DNA of 22,149 bases from Hominenteromicrobium gallistercoris (GCA_019119145.1 DWXR01000124.1:1-22149); one strand, 5' to 3'; positions 1-6,943 are shown, counted from the stretch's first letter. Made by a program: numbers and translations. The notes: generated by a model from the sequence alone, not told the origin.

Positions 1-261
1 GAGATCAAAGAAGAAACGGGCATAACAGCGGATATTGCAGACGGTTTCCTCAAAAGAATCGAATACACCATGCGCAACGGCAACCGCAAGCAGACAACCT
101 ATTTCTGCGCCAGATATGGGAACCAATCGATTCGCTGCGATACGCATGAAATTCTGGATATAAAGCTGCTGCCGTTCAACGAAGCGGTGCAGGCTTTGTC
201 GTATCCCGAAGTCAAAGCGGTTCTGATCGAAGCGAATCGGTATATCGCAGGGATTCAATGA
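1..261 (+). CDS. Nudix hydrolase, C-terminal part (cut by window start)
   Basis: The frame is open from base 1 to a TGA at 259-261. It begins inside a Nudix box: EIKEETGI matches the REUXEEXGU half of the family signature, including the glutamates that bind the metal. Nudix enzymes hydrolyse nucleoside diphosphates linked to another group; the substrate cannot be told from this fragment. About 86 residues remain, and the N-terminal half including the start of the box lies outside the window. The tail is a usual alpha/beta Nudix ending. A bidirectional terminator follows 24 bases after the stop and separates it from the convergent endolysin gene. Confidence 0.8.
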   Translation, partial: EIKEETGITADIADGFLKRIEYTMRNGNRKQTTYFCARYGNQSIRCDTHEILDIKLLPFNEAVQALSYPEVKAVLIEANRYIAGIQ

Positions 262-284
262 ACAAAAAAGTCCGGCACACACCC

Positions 285-338
285 AAAAGGGAATCCCCCG
301 TACAAGCCGTAAAAGCCTGCGCGGGGGATTCCCTTTTT
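285..338. terminator. Bidirectional intrinsic terminator
   Basis: GGGAATCCCCCG (289-300) pairs perfectly with CGGGGGATTCCC (322-333) across a 21-base loop. It is preceded by AAAA and followed by TTTTT, so it can work on both strands. It lies between the converging ends of the Nudix gene (+) and the endolysin gene (-). Confidence 0.85.
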
Positions 339-342
339 ATCT

Positions 343-1200
343 TTACTTCATCTGCACGCCGTCGATCGCGCGGCCGAGAATGCCCGCATAGCCGTCGGCG
401 CCGTCCTTGTAGCTCTTGCCGAAGCGCACCCAGTCGAGGTAATCGCCGTTCTTGAGGTGCACGCGGCAGTCGACATAGCCCTGCGGCACGCGAATCTGGA
501 TGCCGTCGATGTCCTGCCCGTAGATACCGGCGTAGCCGTCCGCGCCGGAGCCGCTGTTCTTGACCTCCGGCAGCCATCCGCTCTGCGGCGTGTGCACGCG
601 GTAGTAGACGTCGCAGTTCTTCGCGTCGATCTTGAGGCCCTGCAGCGCGGAGCCGTAGATGCCCGCGTACCCGTCCGGCCCGTCGCCGCAGTTGACGACC
701 TTCGGCTGCCACGCTTTCTGCGTGTACGCCTGATACGTCAGGTCGCCGGTGTAGCCCGCGGGCTCGTCCGTTTCTGCGCCCGGCAGATTGGCGTTGAGGT
801 ACGGCTCCGGGTTCACGCGCGCGTCGGACTTGTCCCGCACCTCGAAATGCAGGTGCGCGCCGTAGGAATTGCCGGTGTTGCCCATATAGCCGAGCTTCTG
901 GCCCTTCTTGACCGTCTGCCCGTTCTCCACAGAAATATAGTCCATGTGGGCGTACAGCGTGCACCAGCCGTTCGCGTGGCGCAGCTTCACAGCGTTGCCG
1001 TAGGAGCGGTTTCCGCTGCTGCCCTGATCGTTCGGGATGCCGGACTGGCACCAGACGACTGTGCCGTCGGAATGCGCGGTGATCGCGTCGAGCTGGTTCG
1101 TCTTCTTGACGAGGTCGCACCCGCCATGCCCCGCGTTGCCGTAGTGCTGCGTGATCTGGTTGCTGCCGGTCGCGAGCACCCGGCTGTTTTTGTTTGCCAT
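343..1200 (-). CDS. Phage-type endolysin: M23 peptidase with C-terminal GYAGI(Y/L)G repeats
   Basis: This 285-residue protein is a probable peptidoglycan hydrolase. Residues about 10-135 form a LytM/M23 zinc metallopeptidase: HGGCD (H25, D29), YAH (H85) and HLH (H116, H118) are the expected metal and catalytic residues. Three repeats follow, near residues 176-191, 221-236 and 269-284, each with the core DGYAGI(Y/L)G and a spaced I/LxGI/LxI/M ending. They resemble clostridial hydrophobic (ChW-type) cell-wall-binding repeats. There is no signal peptide, so release depends on a holin. The ATG follows an AAGGGGGTG ribosome binding site. It sits 25 bases downstream of the holin gene, the classic lysis-cassette order. 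Confidence 0.88.
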   Translation of the reverse strand: MANKNSRVLATGSNQITQHYGNAGHGGCDLVKKTNQLDAITAHSDGTVVWCQSGIPNDQGSSGNRSYGNAVKLRHANGWCTLYAHMDYISVENGQTVKKGQKLGYMGNTGNSYGAHLHFEVRDKSDARVNPEPYLNANLPGAETDEPAGYTGDLTYQAYTQKAWQPKVVNCGDGPDGYAGIYGSALQGLKIDAKNCDVYYRVHTPQSGWLPEVKNSGSGADGYAGIYGQDIDGIQIRVPQGYVDCRVHLKNGDYLDWVRFGKSYKDGADGYAGILGRAIDGVQMK

Positions 1201-1225
1201 AGTTTCACCCCCTTACAATCCCATA

Positions 1226-1678
1226 TTATTCCTTTTTGCCGCTTTTGGCTCCGTTCTCGAGCGTGCCGTGCAGCCGGCTGAGGAGCTTCGTGAGGACGGG
1301 CATGCCGGGCACGCCGATCTCGGCGAGGTTCTCGAGAATCGAGATCAATTCGTTCACAATGAGCCAGATCGCGACGAGCATGCCGCAGAACATCTCAATG
1401 TGCAGGTCGATGCCGGCCTGCGCGAGCGCGCCGGTCAGCAGGTAGTCGAGCGCCGCGCCGACGGCGACCATCGCCATGTAGCACAGCTTTTTGAGGATAC
1501 CCCGCAGCCCGATGCGGGAGCTGAGCTGCGACGCCATGTAGGCCTTGACGAGGCCGGTCACGTAGTCGATGAGCATGACGCACAGCAGCACGAGCAGCGG
1601 CGCAGCCAGCGCGCCGAGATACGAGACGACCGCAGCGCCCGCAGCCGCGACGCCCGCCTTCCATAAATTCTCTTTCAT
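1226..1678 (-). CDS. Phage holin (Phage_holin_4_1 / TcdE-like family)
   Basis: This 150-residue membrane protein has hydrophobic segments near residues 8-45, 66-84 and 94-112 and a charged C-terminus (ENGAKSGKKE). The pattern LIDYVTGLVKA...SSRIGLRGILKKLCYM is characteristic of the toxin-secretion/phage-lysis holin family. It would form membrane holes that release the leaderless M23 endolysin encoded next. The ATG at 1678 has GGAGG at 1684-1688. The frame is open further upstream, but that extension is Arg/His-rich, lacks a ribosome binding site of its own and is not holin-like. The gene is transcribed away from the S24 repressor. Confidence 0.88.
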   Translation of the reverse strand: MKENLWKAGVAAAGAAVVSYLGALAAPLLVLLCVMLIDYVTGLVKAYMASQLSSRIGLRGILKKLCYMAMVAVGAALDYLLTGALAQAGIDLHIEMFCGMLVAIWLIVNELISILENLAEIGVPGMPVLTKLLSRLHGTLENGAKSGKKE

Positions 1679-1691
1679 AAATTCCTCCGTT

Positions 1692-1925
1692 TCAGTTTTT
1701 GTCATAGATCCATGTGCAATCGCCTGCGATCCGGCTTTCCGGCCGGATATGCGCATAGCTCCCTGCAAATGGGGGCGCGCGTGATGCGGATGCGGTCGCG
1801 TGCGGGTGACCAATGTTTGTTGCATAAATGCGAAAATCCGGGTAAAAAATAAAACCGCATGCCGCGGCGCAGCAATACGGCGGCCCGGATTTTTTGCCCG
1901 GGCAGTATCGTTTGAACTTTTTCAA
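1692..1925 (-). CDS. Possible small leader ORF, unknown function
   Basis: A 77-codon frame starts with TTG (1923-1925), preceded by a near-perfect TAAGGAGGTC ribosome binding site (1931-1940) at ideal spacing. It is the first reading frame after the strong minus-strand promoter at 1976-2004. The product starts MKKFKRYCPGKK, has several cysteines and aromatics early on, and then a low-complexity stretch. I recognise no family. It may be a real small protein, a decoy left by a deletion that removed early phage genes (this is where cro would be expected), or a translated leader whose ribosomes affect the hairpins between 1833 and 1893. The ribosome binding site and promoter are the evidence; the protein sequence itself is not convincing. 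Confidence 0.35.
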   Translation of the reverse strand: MKKFKRYCPGKKSGPPYCCAAACGFIFYPDFRIYATNIGHPHATASASRAPPFAGSYAHIRPESRIAGDCTWIYDKN

Positions 1926-1946
1926 AACAGGACCTCCTTATATCGA

Positions 1947-1964
1947 ATTCGCGGTATTGCGAAT
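1947..1964. promoter_or_regulatory. Candidate repressor operator (inverted repeat)
   Basis: ATTCGC-GGTATT-GCGAAT is a perfect 6+6 inverted repeat with a 6-base centre. It lies just downstream of the -10 box of the minus-strand promoter, where a bound repressor would block transcription. The neighbouring S24 repressor is the obvious candidate binder. A partial half-site (ATTTCGCG) lies near 2009-2016 between the two divergent -35 boxes. Confidence 0.5.
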
Positions 1965-1975
1965 CTCTACTTTTA

Positions 1976-2004
1976 ATGGTAGCAGATGCGTCGGAAGCTG
2001 TCAA
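1976..2004 (-). promoter_or_regulatory. Strong sigma-A promoter for the lysis cassette
   Basis: On the minus strand TTGACA (1999-2004) and TACCAT (1976-1981) are separated by exactly 17 bases. It points toward the TTG-start leader ORF, holin and endolysin. It is divergent from the repressor promoter, with only 28 bases between the two -35 boxes. Confidence 0.75.
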
Positions 2005-2032
2005 GCGGATTTCGCGTTTTTGAAAAAATAAA

Positions 2033-2061
2033 TTGCATTTATGAGAATTTTGTGGTAGAAT
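2033..2061 (+). promoter_or_regulatory. Promoter of the S24 repressor gene
   Basis: TTGCAT (2033-2038) and TAGAAT (2056-2061) are 17 bases apart. The repressor ATG at 2099 lies 38 bases downstream. Confidence 0.7.
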
Positions 2062-2098
2062 GCGGACAGAACAAACGACGGGAAAGGGGACGGCAGCG

Positions 2099-2722
2099 AT
2101 GACGACGGGCGCGCGCATGAAGCAGAGGCGAAAGGAATTGGGGATCTCCGTCGAGGCGGTAGCCGCGGCGCTCGGCGTTTCGGTCGCCACGGTTTACCGC
2201 TACGAGAAGGGGGACATCGAGAAGGTGCCCGGCGCGCTTTTGGAGCCGCTCGCGCGGGTGCTGCACACGACGCCGGCCTACCTGATGGGCTGGGCCGCGT
2301 CGCCCGCCGCCGGCACGGTGCCGCCCGGCTTTGACCCGCTGCCGGAGACGACGGCAGTGCCGCGCGTCGGCGAGATCGCGTGCGGCGAGCCGATCCTCGC
2401 CGAGCAGAACATCGAGACGTACGACAGCGTGCCGAAGCTGTGGCGCGCCGATTTCACGCTGGCCTGCCACGGCGACAGCATGGAGCCGCGCATTAAGGAC
2501 GGCGACGTGGTGGCGGTGCGCCGGACGCCGAACGTGGAAAACGGCGAGATCGCGGCGGTGCGCATCGACGATGAAGCGACGCTGAAGCACGTCTACCGCT
2601 ACCCGGACCGGCTGGTGCTGCAGCCGGAAAACCCGGCGTTCCCGCCGATCGTGCTCATCGGCGAGGAGATCAACCGCGTCGTGATCGAGGGCAAAGCCGT
2701 CGGCCTGTGCCGCAGCCTGTGA
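2099..2722 (+). CDS. XRE-family phage-type repressor with S24 (LexA-like) self-cleaving domain
   Basis: This 207-residue protein has an N-terminal helix-turn-helix of the XRE/Cro-CI class (residues about 4-58, MKQRRKELGISVEAVAAALG...VYRYEKG). It also has a C-terminal S24 peptidase domain. The serine is in GDSM (S127), the lysine in TLK (K163), and the probable self-cleavage site in GEIACGEP (near A94). Such repressors are inactivated by RecA-stimulated self-cleavage after DNA damage. ATG 2099 is preferred because GGAAAGGGGA (2081-2090) sits at proper spacing; the open frame upstream overlaps the promoter. It is divergent from the holin-endolysin cassette and is its likely controller. No other phage replication or integration gene is nearby. 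Confidence 0.9.
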   Translation: MTTGARMKQRRKELGISVEAVAAALGVSVATVYRYEKGDIEKVPGALLEPLARVLHTTPAYLMGWAASPAAGTVPPGFDPLPETTAVPRVGEIACGEPILAEQNIETYDSVPKLWRADFTLACHGDSMEPRIKDGDVVAVRRTPNVENGEIAAVRIDDEATLKHVYRYPDRLVLQPENPAFPPIVLIGEEINRVVIEGKAVGLCRSL

Positions 2723-2746
2723 GCGCGGCCGTTCACATTTTGCGTC

Positions 2747-2776
2747 TTGACACGGCGGCAAAGCGCCGGATACAAT
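2747..2776 (+). promoter_or_regulatory. Promoter of the LysR gene
   Basis: Consensus TTGACA (2747-2752) and near-consensus TACAAT (2771-2776) are 18 bases apart. The LysR start lies 73 bases downstream. No terminator is visible between the repressor stop at 2722 and this promoter. Confidence 0.75.
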
Positions 2777-2849
2777 AAGAAGTGGAAAGTCCGGAAAGCG
2801 ATTCGTTTTCCGGGCCGAAGCGATCGGAGAAAAAAGGACGGTGACAGCG

Positions 2850-3743
2850 ATGTACAACCCGCAGCTCGATACCTTTCTGTGCGTGGCGGACGCCGGCAGC
2901 TTCAACAAGGCGGCGGAGCGGCTGTATATTTCCCCGCCGGCCGTCATCAAGCAGATCAACCTGCTCGAGGAAAGTTTGCAGGTGCAGCTTTTCACCCGCA
3001 CGCACCGCGGCCTCGTGCTGACCGAGGCCGGGAAATCCCTGTATCAGGATGCGAAATACATCATCCAGTACTGCCGGGATTCCGTGGCGCGCGCCCGAAA
3101 CGCCATGCGCGAGAGCGCGGACGTCATCCGCATCGGCACCTCGGCGATGACGCCGGCGCAGGTGCTCGTGGACCTGTGGCCGCGGCTGCAGGCGGACTGC
3201 CCGAACGTGAAGTTCCAGCTCGTGCCGTTTGAGAATACGCCGGAAAACGCCCGGGAGATTCTGGCGAACCTCGGGCAGAACATCGACGTGGTGGCTGGCA
3301 TTTTCGACGAGACCATGCTGAACCTGCGCCAGTGCGCGGGGCTCGAGCTTTCGCGCGAGCCGATCTGCTGCGCCGTGTCGATCCACCACCGGCTGGCTGC
3401 CAAGAGCCGCCTCACCGTGCAGGACCTGTACGGCGAAAACCTGATGCTCATCCATCGGGACTGGAGCCACTATGTGGACCTGCTGCGGGACGACATCTGG
3501 AAGAACCACCCGGAGATCCATATCGTCGATTTCGACTTTTACGACGTGGAGGCGTTCAACCAGTGCGAGAACAACAACTGCGTCCTGATGGCGGTCGAAA
3601 ACTGGAAATACGTCCATCCGCTTCTGAAAATCCTGCCGGTGGACTGGGGCTATACGATCCCGTTCGGCCTGCTCCATGCGCCGGAGCCCTCGCCGACGGT
3701 CGAGCGCTTTCTGCGCGCGGTGGAAAAAGCGGTCAAAGCGTAA
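2850..3743 (+). CDS. LysR-family transcriptional regulator
   Basis: The protein has 297 residues, the usual LysR length. The N-terminal winged helix-turn-helix occupies about residues 1-60 (LDTFLCVADAGSFNKAAERLYISPPAVIKQI, ending in LFTRTHRGLVLTEAG). The rest is a periplasmic-binding-protein-like effector domain that would sense a small molecule. ATG 2850 is chosen because AAGGA precedes it at a workable distance; an in-frame GTG at 2841 is too close to that site. The gene has its own consensus promoter and a strong terminator, so it is monocistronic. It is the only intact LysR gene here and heads the reductase island, so it may control one or more of those genes; that link is inference. Confidence 0.9.
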   Translation: MYNPQLDTFLCVADAGSFNKAAERLYISPPAVIKQINLLEESLQVQLFTRTHRGLVLTEAGKSLYQDAKYIIQYCRDSVARARNAMRESADVIRIGTSAMTPAQVLVDLWPRLQADCPNVKFQLVPFENTPENAREILANLGQNIDVVAGIFDETMLNLRQCAGLELSREPICCAVSIHHRLAAKSRLTVQDLYGENLMLIHRDWSHYVDLLRDDIWKNHPEIHIVDFDFYDVEAFNQCENNNCVLMAVENWKYVHPLLKILPVDWGYTIPFGLLHAPEPSPTVERFLRAVEKAVKA

Positions 3744-3767
3744 GGGTTTGACCGGCTGCAAAACTAT

Positions 3768-3811
3768 TAACCTTTTGGTTTAAACAATGTAACGAAACGA
3801 GACTTCTGCGG
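3768..3811 (+). repeat. 44-bp imperfect repeat, copy A
   Basis: This stretch, starting TAACCTTT and containing TAACGAA and GAGACTTC, aligns without gaps to 5866-5909 with 33 of 44 identical bases by hand count. Here it runs into a terminator hairpin and is followed by TATAAT at 3826-3831. Copy B is likewise followed by a TATAAT. Confidence 0.5.
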
Positions 3812-3826
3812 AGGTCTCGTTTTTTT
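3795..3826 (+). terminator. Intrinsic terminator after lysR
   Basis: CGAGAC (3798-3803) pairs with GTCTCG (3814-3819). The stem extends inward with TTC/GGA-type pairs and is followed by a run of seven T (3820-3826). Confidence 0.85.
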
Positions 3827-3865
3827 ATAATGGATACAGATCAAAAAGAAAGCTGGTGAGAGCGG

Positions 3866-4023
3866 ATGAAACAGAAAAAGCTGCTTGCCGCGGGGCTCTG
3901 CATTCTGCTCGGCCTTACGGGCTGCCAGACGGCGGCCCCGGCGGGGGAATCGGCCCCGGCCCCGGCACCGTGGCGGAGGGCTGGATCGACGAGGCGATCG
4001 ACTTCTGGCAGGCGCAGGCGTAG
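3866..4023 (+). pseudogene. Small lipoprotein gene, frameshifted
   Basis: The start ATG 3866 gives MKQKKLLAAGLCILLGLTGC, a textbook lipoprotein signal peptide with lipobox LTGC, followed by an Ala/Pro linker. After about 35 residues the frame becomes an Arg-rich run with no protein character. In another frame the same DNA reads VAEGWIDEAIDFWQAQA and stops at TAG 4021-4023, which looks like a natural helical C-terminus. The simplest reading is a short lipoprotein of about 52 residues with a one-base slip in the GC-rich linker (about 3930-3970). The unshifted frame runs on to 4081 and overlaps the next promoter. The function is unknown. Confidence 0.5.
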
Positions 4024-4066
4024 CGGAAAACCGCGGCCGGCGGGGCAAGGGCTGGCAAAAAAATCC

Positions 4067-4097
4067 TTGACATGCACCTAACTGGAGCTTGTATAGT
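4067..4097 (+). promoter_or_regulatory. Promoter of the Fe-alcohol dehydrogenase gene, 19-bp spacer
   Basis: TTGACA (4067-4072) and TATAGT (4092-4097) are separated by 19 bases, longer than optimal, as in promoters activated by MerR-family proteins. CTTGAC (4066-4071) and GTCAAG (4096-4101) also form an inverted repeat that covers both boxes. This suggests activator-dependent expression. Confidence 0.5.
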
Positions 4098-4184
4098 CAA
4101 GTTGGCAGCCCATGCCCCTTGCACAGGCCGCGGGAGAGAAAAATCCCGCTTTCACAGATTCATTTTATGCAAGGAGAGAGGAAT

Positions 4185-5351
4185 ATGAACAACTTTATTT
4201 TTCAGAATGCGACGAAGGTCTACTTCGGCAAGGGCTGCGTAAAGGAATACCTCAGCTGCCTGACGAGCGCCGCCCGCACGGTGATGCTGGCCTACGGCGG
4301 CGGTTCCATCAAGCGCAACGGCATTTACGACGAGGTCACGAAGATCCTTCGGGACGCCGGGAAAACCATTGTGGAATTCCCGGGCATCATGGCGAACCCC
4401 ACCTACGCGAAGGTGCAGGCGGGCGCGAAGCTGGCCCGTGAAGCGGGCGTGGACATGATCCTCGGCGTCGGCGGCGGTTCCGTCATGGACTGCTGCAAGG
4501 CCATCTCTCTGGCGGCCCGGTATCCGGGCGACGTCTGGGAGGACTTCTGGGCGAAGCTCGGCGTTATCGACGTGGAGCCGCTGCCGCTCGGCGTCATCGT
4601 CACGGTGGCGGGCACCGGCAGCGAATGCAACGGCGGCGCCGTCATCACGAACGAGGAAAAGAAGGTCAAGACCGGCCGGGATTACCCGAAGCTGAATCCC
4701 CGCTTTGCGCTGATGGACCCCACGTATACGTACAGCGTCCCGGTGAAGCAGATGGTCTCCGGCGGCTTCGACATCCTGAGCCACATCATGGAAACGTATT
4801 TCAGCGGACCCGACGCGGACAACGTCTCCGACGACATCTTGGAGGCGCTGATGCGCAGCGTCATCCGCAATCTGCGCGCCGCCATCCGGGACCCGGAGGA
4901 TTACACGGCCCGCAGCAACCTGATGTGGGATTCCACGATGGCGGAGAACCGGATCATCAAGATGGGCAAGAAGTGCGACTTCCAGTGCCACAACATGGAG
5001 CACCAGCTCGGCGCCTACACCGACTGCAACCACGGCTGCGGCCTGGCGGTTCTGCACCCGGTCTACTACCGGCACATCTGCAAAGACGGGCTTTCCAAGT
5101 TCGTCCGGTTCGCCGAAAACGTCTGGGGGATCGAGCGCGGCGGCAGAAGCGACGAAGCGCTCGCCGAAGCCGGAATCGACGCGCTGGCGTCGTTTATCCG
5201 CGAGATCGGCCTGCCGACCACCCTGCGCGAGCTCGGCGTCACAGATCAGGCGCAGCTGAAGGAAATTGCAGATTCCTGCGCGATCTCGGCGGGAAGCTAT
5301 AGGAAAATGACACATGAAGAGATTTATACAATTTTCATGGAGGGATTTTAA
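4185..5351 (+). CDS. Iron-containing alcohol dehydrogenase (butanol dehydrogenase/YqhD type)
   Basis: This 388-residue group III alcohol dehydrogenase would reduce aldehydes to alcohols with NAD(P)H. It has the nucleotide-binding GVGGGSVMD near residue 95 and GTGSE near residue 144. All four metal ligands are present: D196 and H200 in FDILSH, H273 in MEHQLGA, and H283 in NHG. The sequence pattern is closer to butanol dehydrogenase/YqhD than to FucO. ATG 4185 follows AAGGAG (4171-4176). An upstream extension of the frame crosses the promoter and is rejected. The methyltransferase gene starts 6 bases after the stop, so the two form an operon. The likely role is aldehyde reduction alongside the neighbouring aldo/keto reductases. 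Confidence 0.92.
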   Translation: MNNFIFQNATKVYFGKGCVKEYLSCLTSAARTVMLAYGGGSIKRNGIYDEVTKILRDAGKTIVEFPGIMANPTYAKVQAGAKLAREAGVDMILGVGGGSVMDCCKAISLAARYPGDVWEDFWAKLGVIDVEPLPLGVIVTVAGTGSECNGGAVITNEEKKVKTGRDYPKLNPRFALMDPTYTYSVPVKQMVSGGFDILSHIMETYFSGPDADNVSDDILEALMRSVIRNLRAAIRDPEDYTARSNLMWDSTMAENRIIKMGKKCDFQCHNMEHQLGAYTDCNHGCGLAVLHPVYYRHICKDGLSKFVRFAENVWGIERGGRSDEALAEAGIDALASFIREIGLPTTLRELGVTDQAQLKEIADSCAISAGSYRKMTHEEIYTIFMEGF

Positions 5352-5357
5352 AGCAAG

Positions 5358-5882
5358 ATGACAGGCGGAAACTTTAATCTGGTTGTTCGAACCAAAAGAT
5401 GGGTCAAATTCTTTCTGAATTATGTAAACGAAAAGCTGCACGGCCTGGATTTCAGCATGGTCTATGTGGGCGACATCCAGCGCAATACCGCAGAGTTTCA
5501 CGGCTACAGCATGACGGACGCCGGCGACATGAAGCGGATGCTGCAGGCCATACCGGTGAACCCGGCCGACGCGGCCTTCCTCGACATCGGCTGCGGTAAG
5601 GGCATGTGCATGAAGTGCGCGGCGGAATCCGGCTACTGGAAGGTTGCCGGGCTCGACCTCGACCGCCACCTGCTCGACATCGCGCGCGAGAACATGCGCC
5701 GGCTGAAGATCGACGCCGAGCTGATCTGCGAAAACGCCGTGGATTTTGCCGGCTATGACGATTACGACGTGTTCTATTTCTACAACCCGTTCGGCAGGCC
5801 GGCTTTCGAGCAGGTGATTCAGAAAATCAAGGACAGCCAGAAGGCGCGCGACCGCGAGATCTGGGTAACCTTTGGGCTTTAA
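5358..5882 (+). CDS. Class I SAM-dependent methyltransferase, C-terminally truncated
   Basis: This 174-residue protein has a Rossmann methyltransferase fold. Motif I is FLDIGCGKG (about residues 74-82), the acidic end of strand 2 is in GLDLDRH, and motif IV is DVFYFYNPF (137-145). The substrate is unknown. The chain stops abruptly in the strand IWVTFGL, where related proteins continue with a strand and about 30 more residues, so the C-terminus appears lost. The truncation falls inside a 44-bp sequence (5866-5909) that also occurs after lysR, suggesting that a rearrangement created the end. The start is 6 bases after the alcohol dehydrogenase stop; GGAGGG overlaps the end of that gene. Activity is doubtful. 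Confidence 0.75.
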   Translation: MTGGNFNLVVRTKRWVKFFLNYVNEKLHGLDFSMVYVGDIQRNTAEFHGYSMTDAGDMKRMLQAIPVNPADAAFLDIGCGKGMCMKCAAESGYWKVAGLDLDRHLLDIARENMRRLKIDAELICENAVDFAGYDDYDVFYFYNPFGRPAFEQVIQKIKDSQKARDREIWVTFGL

Positions 5883-5909
5883 CTGCATAACGAACGGAGA
5901 CTTCCGCCG
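5866..5909 (+). repeat. 44-bp imperfect repeat, copy B
   Basis: It matches 3768-3811 at 33 of 44 positions without gaps. It covers the last codons of the methyltransferase and the leader of the next reductase. TATAAT at 5926-5931 is the likely -10 box for that reductase; no convincing -35 was seen. Confidence 0.5.
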
Positions 5910-5954
5910 CCTATTGGCCACGGGCTATAATAGGAGCGAAAGGAGACGGTAAAA

Positions 5955-6943
5955 ATGCAGAACAGAACACTTGGAAAAAACCTGACGGTTTCGGCGGTCG
6001 GCCTCGGGTGCATGGGCTTTTCCCATGCTTACGGCGCGCCGACCGACGAGCGCGAGGCGGTCCGCCTGCTGCGCGAAGCGGTGGAGATGGGCTACACGTT
6101 TTTCGACACGGCCGAGGTTTACGGAACGCCGGAGGACCCGCACGTCAACGAGCGTCTGGTGGGCGAGGCGCTGCAGCCGGTTCGGAACCGCGTGGCCATC
6201 GCGACGAAATTCGGCCTGCGGTTCGACTTTGAAAGCGGGAAAGTGCCGCTGCCGCTGATTCCGGATTCCCGGCCGGAGACCATCCGCCGGTCCGTCGAAG
6301 GCTCGCTGAAGCGGCTGCGCACCGACCATATCGACCTGTATTTCCAGCACCGCGCCGACCCGGCGGTTCCGCCGGAAGAGGTGGCGGGCGTCATGGCCGA
6401 CCTGATCCGCGAGGGAAAGATCACGCACTGGGGCATTTCTGAGGCGGACGCGGACTATCTGCGCCGCGCGCACGCGGTGTGCCCGGTGACGGCGCTGGAG
6501 AACCGCTATTCGATGATGGCCCGGCAGTATGAGGAGATCTTCCCGCTGCTCGAAACGCTGAACGTCGGCCTTGTGGCCTTCTCGCCGATGGCGAACGGCC
6601 TTTTGACGGGGCGCTACGGCAAGGGCGAGCGGTTCGACCCGAAGACCGACTACCGCGCGGCGATGCCGCAGTTCACGGACGCGGCGATGGACCAGAACCG
6701 GGCGCTTCTGGCGCTGCTGCGCCGCATGGCCGAGGAGAAATCGTCCACGCCGGCGCAGATTTCCCTGGCCTGGATGCTCTGCAAGAAGCCGTGGATCGTG
6801 CCGATTCCGGGCACGCTCGGCCCGAGCGGATGCAGGAAAACGCCGGCGCGGCGGAGGTATACCTCACGCCGGACGAAGTGCAGGCGCTGGATGCCGCGCT
6901 GGACGGCATGAAAATGTCGGCCGTGTTCGGCGTCGCAAAATAA
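5955..6943 (+). pseudogene. Aldo/keto reductase with a frameshift near its C-terminus
   Basis: This is an NADPH-dependent aldo/keto reductase of about 329 residues once the frame is restored. The catalytic tetrad is intact: D51 and Y56 in FFDTAEVYG, K85 in ATKFG, H132 in YFQHRAD. The frame is normal up to PIPGT (about 6814). It then reads Arg-rich nonsense to a stop at 6911. From 6821 the frame two bases over continues PERMQENAGAAEVYL to VFGVAK and stops at TAA 6941-6943. One base is missing around 6814-6820, in the cofactor-binding loop (normally GTRKPER). This is a real mutation or a sequencing error. The ribosome binding site is AAAGGAG. Product class is clear; function in this strain is uncertain. 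Confidence 0.85.

Noticed and set aside
2060..2098. N-terminal extension of the S24 repressor to an upstream start
   Set aside because: That start overlaps the -10 box TAGAAT, and the ribosome binding site fits ATG 2099.
343..2722. Intact prophage
   Set aside because: No integrase, replication, capsid or tail gene is present, and ordinary genes flank both sides.
4152..5921. 589-codon open frame on the minus strand
   Set aside because: It is antisense to the Fe-alcohol dehydrogenase and the methyltransferase, without a ribosome binding site or recognisable domain.
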